The notes under the pieces were generated by a model. That model had not been told where the DNA came from. It saw only the letters and a list, made by a program, of their open reading frames with translations, and did not search any database. From contig USEX01000004.1 of NCBI GenBank assembly GCA_900553755.1, forward strand, positions 1 to 62,850: a stretch of 62,850 bases of DNA, in the 5' to 3' direction. The translations under genes were made by a program, and so were the position numbers. The stretch comes from an uncultured Clostridium sp. Its GTDB lineage: Bacteria > Bacillota > Clostridia > TANB77 > CAG-508. This document shows, in pieces, positions 62,033 to 62,850 of the stretch. Each line of letters starts with the position of its first letter. Within the stretch, counting starts at the first letter, position 1.

Positions 62033-62223
62033 TCTAAGTATTTTTGTATAATAAATTCCATTTGTTCAATATTTATATCTTTATTCATCACTGATGTTTT
62101 TAAAAAAATAATTATTCTCTCTTTTTTTCTATTTTTCGACCTTTCATCTTTTGTCTCTCTATATTCTATAATTTTACTCCATACTGCATACGGCAAATAG
62201 AAATTTGTGAGTCCTTTTTTCAT
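62011..62223 (-). CDS. Small basic protein, divergent from an XRE regulator
   Basis: The product is 70 residues from the ATG at 62223, which follows GGAGGGG. The longer in-frame start at 62274 would lie inside the promoter and is rejected. It begins KKGLTNFYLPYAVWSKIIEY and is rich in Arg, Lys and Glu in the middle (RETKDERSKNRKKERIII), possibly nucleic-acid binding. I do not recognise a family. The perfect promoter and operator suggest tight control by the neighbouring XRE protein; the layout recalls small phage-like or toxin/antitoxin regulator pairs. Confidence 0.6.
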   Translation of the reverse strand: MKKGLTNFYLPYAVWSKIIEYRETKDERSKNRKKERIIIFLKTSVMNKDINIEQMEFIIQKYLEKQDIST

Positions 62224-62242
62224 TATGTACCCCTCCATCGCT

Positions 62243-62271
62243 ATTATATGGATGTGGTTGACGTTTGTCAA
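62243..62271 (-). promoter_or_regulatory. Perfect consensus SigA promoter for the small gene
   Basis: On the minus strand TTGACA (62271-62266) and TATAAT (62248-62243) are exactly 17 bases apart. Transcription should start near 62236, at the ribosome site, so the leader is very short. Confidence 0.88.
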
Positions 62272-62272
62272 C
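62257..62272. promoter_or_regulatory. Operator palindrome over the -35 box
   Basis: GTTGAC-GTTT-GTCAAC is a perfect 6+6 inverted repeat that covers the -35 of the small-gene promoter. It sits between two divergent genes, one an XRE-type DNA-binding protein, which is the natural candidate to bind it. Confidence 0.7.
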
Positions 62273-62348
62273 AATATTTTATGATTTTTTTGATATTATT
62301 TATAAGGCTTGTACATACTAATGTAAATACTAATAAAGAGGATTTTAT

Positions 62349-62588
62349 ATGGAACTATCAGACGCAGTAAAAATAAGAATACAAAATTTGTTAAAACAAT
62401 ATAATTTAAATGTTTCACAATTAAGTACAAAAGCAGGAATTTCACGTTCAACTTTATCAAAATTATTAGCTGGTAAACACAAATATATTCGATTAGATAT
62501 TGTTGAATACATATGTGAAGCATTAAATATAAAATTATCTGATTTTTTTGCAGATTCAATTTTTAACAATATAAATATTCAAGATTAA
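62349..62588 (+). CDS. XRE/Cro-type helix-turn-helix regulator
   Basis: The product is 79 residues. A single HTH_3 domain spans residues ~10-65 (LKQYNLNVSQLSTKAGISRSTLSKLLAGKHKYIRLDIVEYICEALNI). The ATG follows AAAGAGGA. It ends before a good terminator. It is divergent from the small gene and probably represses it by binding the palindrome at 62257-62272. No peptidase or kinase domain is fused. Confidence 0.85.
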   Translation: MELSDAVKIRIQNLLKQYNLNVSQLSTKAGISRSTLSKLLAGKHKYIRLDIVEYICEALNIKLSDFFADSIFNNINIQD

Positions 62589-62597
62589 TTCAAAAAT

Positions 62598-62622
62598 AAA
62601 CCAGTTTAATTCCAACTGGTTT
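62598..62622 (+). terminator. Terminator after the XRE gene
   Basis: AAACCAGTT (62598-62606) pairs with AACTGGTTT (62614-62622), followed by T-rich sequence. Confidence 0.85.
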
Positions 62623-62738
62623 ATTTTATCGTTTTATATAAATCCAATTAATCTCTTGTTAAATCTATATAATGTACAGTAATAAGTACAGTTACGCCAA
62701 GACTTTTTTTAATATTTGATTATATTTGAAAAAAGCAA

Positions 62739-62770
62739 AAAGTCGCTAATCCCTTGATAATAGCGACTTT
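62739..62770 (-). terminator. Terminator downstream of the tRNA (distal)
   Basis: AAAGTCGCTA (62739-62748) pairs with TAGCGACTTT (62761-62770), with a T-run following on the minus strand. The region 62623-62738 holds no gene I can support. Confidence 0.85.
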
Positions 62771-62781
62771 AAAAAGAAATA

Positions 62782-62808
62782 AGAGTTTGAGAAAATTACT
62801 CAAACTCT
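62782..62808 (-). terminator. Terminator downstream of the tRNA (proximal)
   Basis: AGAGTTTGA (62782-62790) pairs with TCAAACTCT (62800-62808) directly past the tRNA 3' end on the minus strand. It is the first of two tandem terminators. Confidence 0.8.
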
Positions 62809-62815
62809 ATATTTA

Positions 62816-62850
62816 TGGCTCCTCGTGTCCGACTTGAACGGACGACCTAT
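62816..62850 (-). tRNA. tRNA, 3' part only (cut by window edge)
   Basis: Read on the minus strand, this is a T arm GTCCG-TTCAAGT-CGGAC, a seven-base acceptor strand ACGAGGA, a G discriminator and an encoded CCA. A short variable loop (AGGTC) precedes the T stem, so it is a class I tRNA. The anticodon lies outside the window, so the amino acid cannot be read. Asn is one possibility from the acceptor sequence. Confidence 0.88.

Noticed and set aside
62296..62569. Minus-strand open frames of 74-87 codons opposite the XRE gene
   Set aside because: They are complementary to a clear helix-turn-helix gene with its own ribosome site and terminator.

Overview
The window is 62.85 kb of very AT-rich DNA from a low-GC Gram-positive bacterium. 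It is most probably an uncultured gut-type member of the Clostridia. Evidence is the ffh-rpsP-KH-rimM-trmD-rplS block, a TagO/WecA-type lipid-carrier transferase, strong AGGAGG ribosome sites, an oxygen-sensitive ribonucleotide reductase, and prepilin-like proteins with the ITLIALVVTI-type membrane stretch. A species cannot be named from the sequence.

The most important observation is a recurring +1 frameshift. Four genes (a prepilin-Ig-Hint gene, mgtA, a tagO/wecA gene and tsaE) are each split by one extra base. In all four the extra base is a C directly before a GGA glycine codon, so the ribosome meets CGG-A in frame. Skipping the C restores a full-length protein with the expected glycine, including the Walker A glycine of TsaE. 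In a by-eye scan of all other genes I found only one in-frame CGG (codon 11 of a foreign-looking ASCH-GNAT gene, followed by G). CGG therefore looks like an unassigned or starved arginine codon that has become a +1 recoding signal (CGGA read as glycine). A sequencing artefact must be excluded from reads.

Layout. 0-1.4 kb: prepilin-Ig-Hint gene with a lost or truncated C-terminal domain. 1.5-6.7 kb: a decayed accessory island holding an IS3-family element (nonsense mutation in orfB) inserted in a parA gene, two small hypothetical genes, two ASCH-domain genes sharing a terminator, a tyrosine recombinase with an internal deletion, and an intact zinc-finger anti-sigma factor beside a broken ECF sigma gene. 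6.8-12.7 kb: MgtA-type Mg2+ ATPase, a QueH-GNAT fusion, a large membrane protein. 12.7-19.5 kb: RuvB, a GtrB-like glycosyltransferase, TagO/WecA, two surface proteins (one a triple-ricin glucosaminidase). 19.7-35.5 kb: a one-directional surface-polysaccharide cluster with many glycosyltransferases, a Wzm/Wzt-like exporter and a Wzy-like protein. 35.5-44 kb: rpiA, uvrB, cyclophilin, two small membrane proteins, enolase, a short-tailed FtsZ, a flavoprotein. 44-46.4 kb: a large serine recombinase element abutting a truncated ZIP transporter. 46.4-51 kb: acyl-CoA synthetase, TetR regulator, and an NrdD lacking its glycyl-radical tail. 51-55 kb: tsaE-tsaB-rimI-Lon-like protease. 55-62.85 kb: class I aldolase, the ribosomal/SRP operon, TPM and LemA genes, a divergent XRE-regulated pair with a perfect promoter/operator, and the 3' end of a tRNA.

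No rRNA, CRISPR array or intact prophage is visible. All readings were made by eye, and no database search was run.
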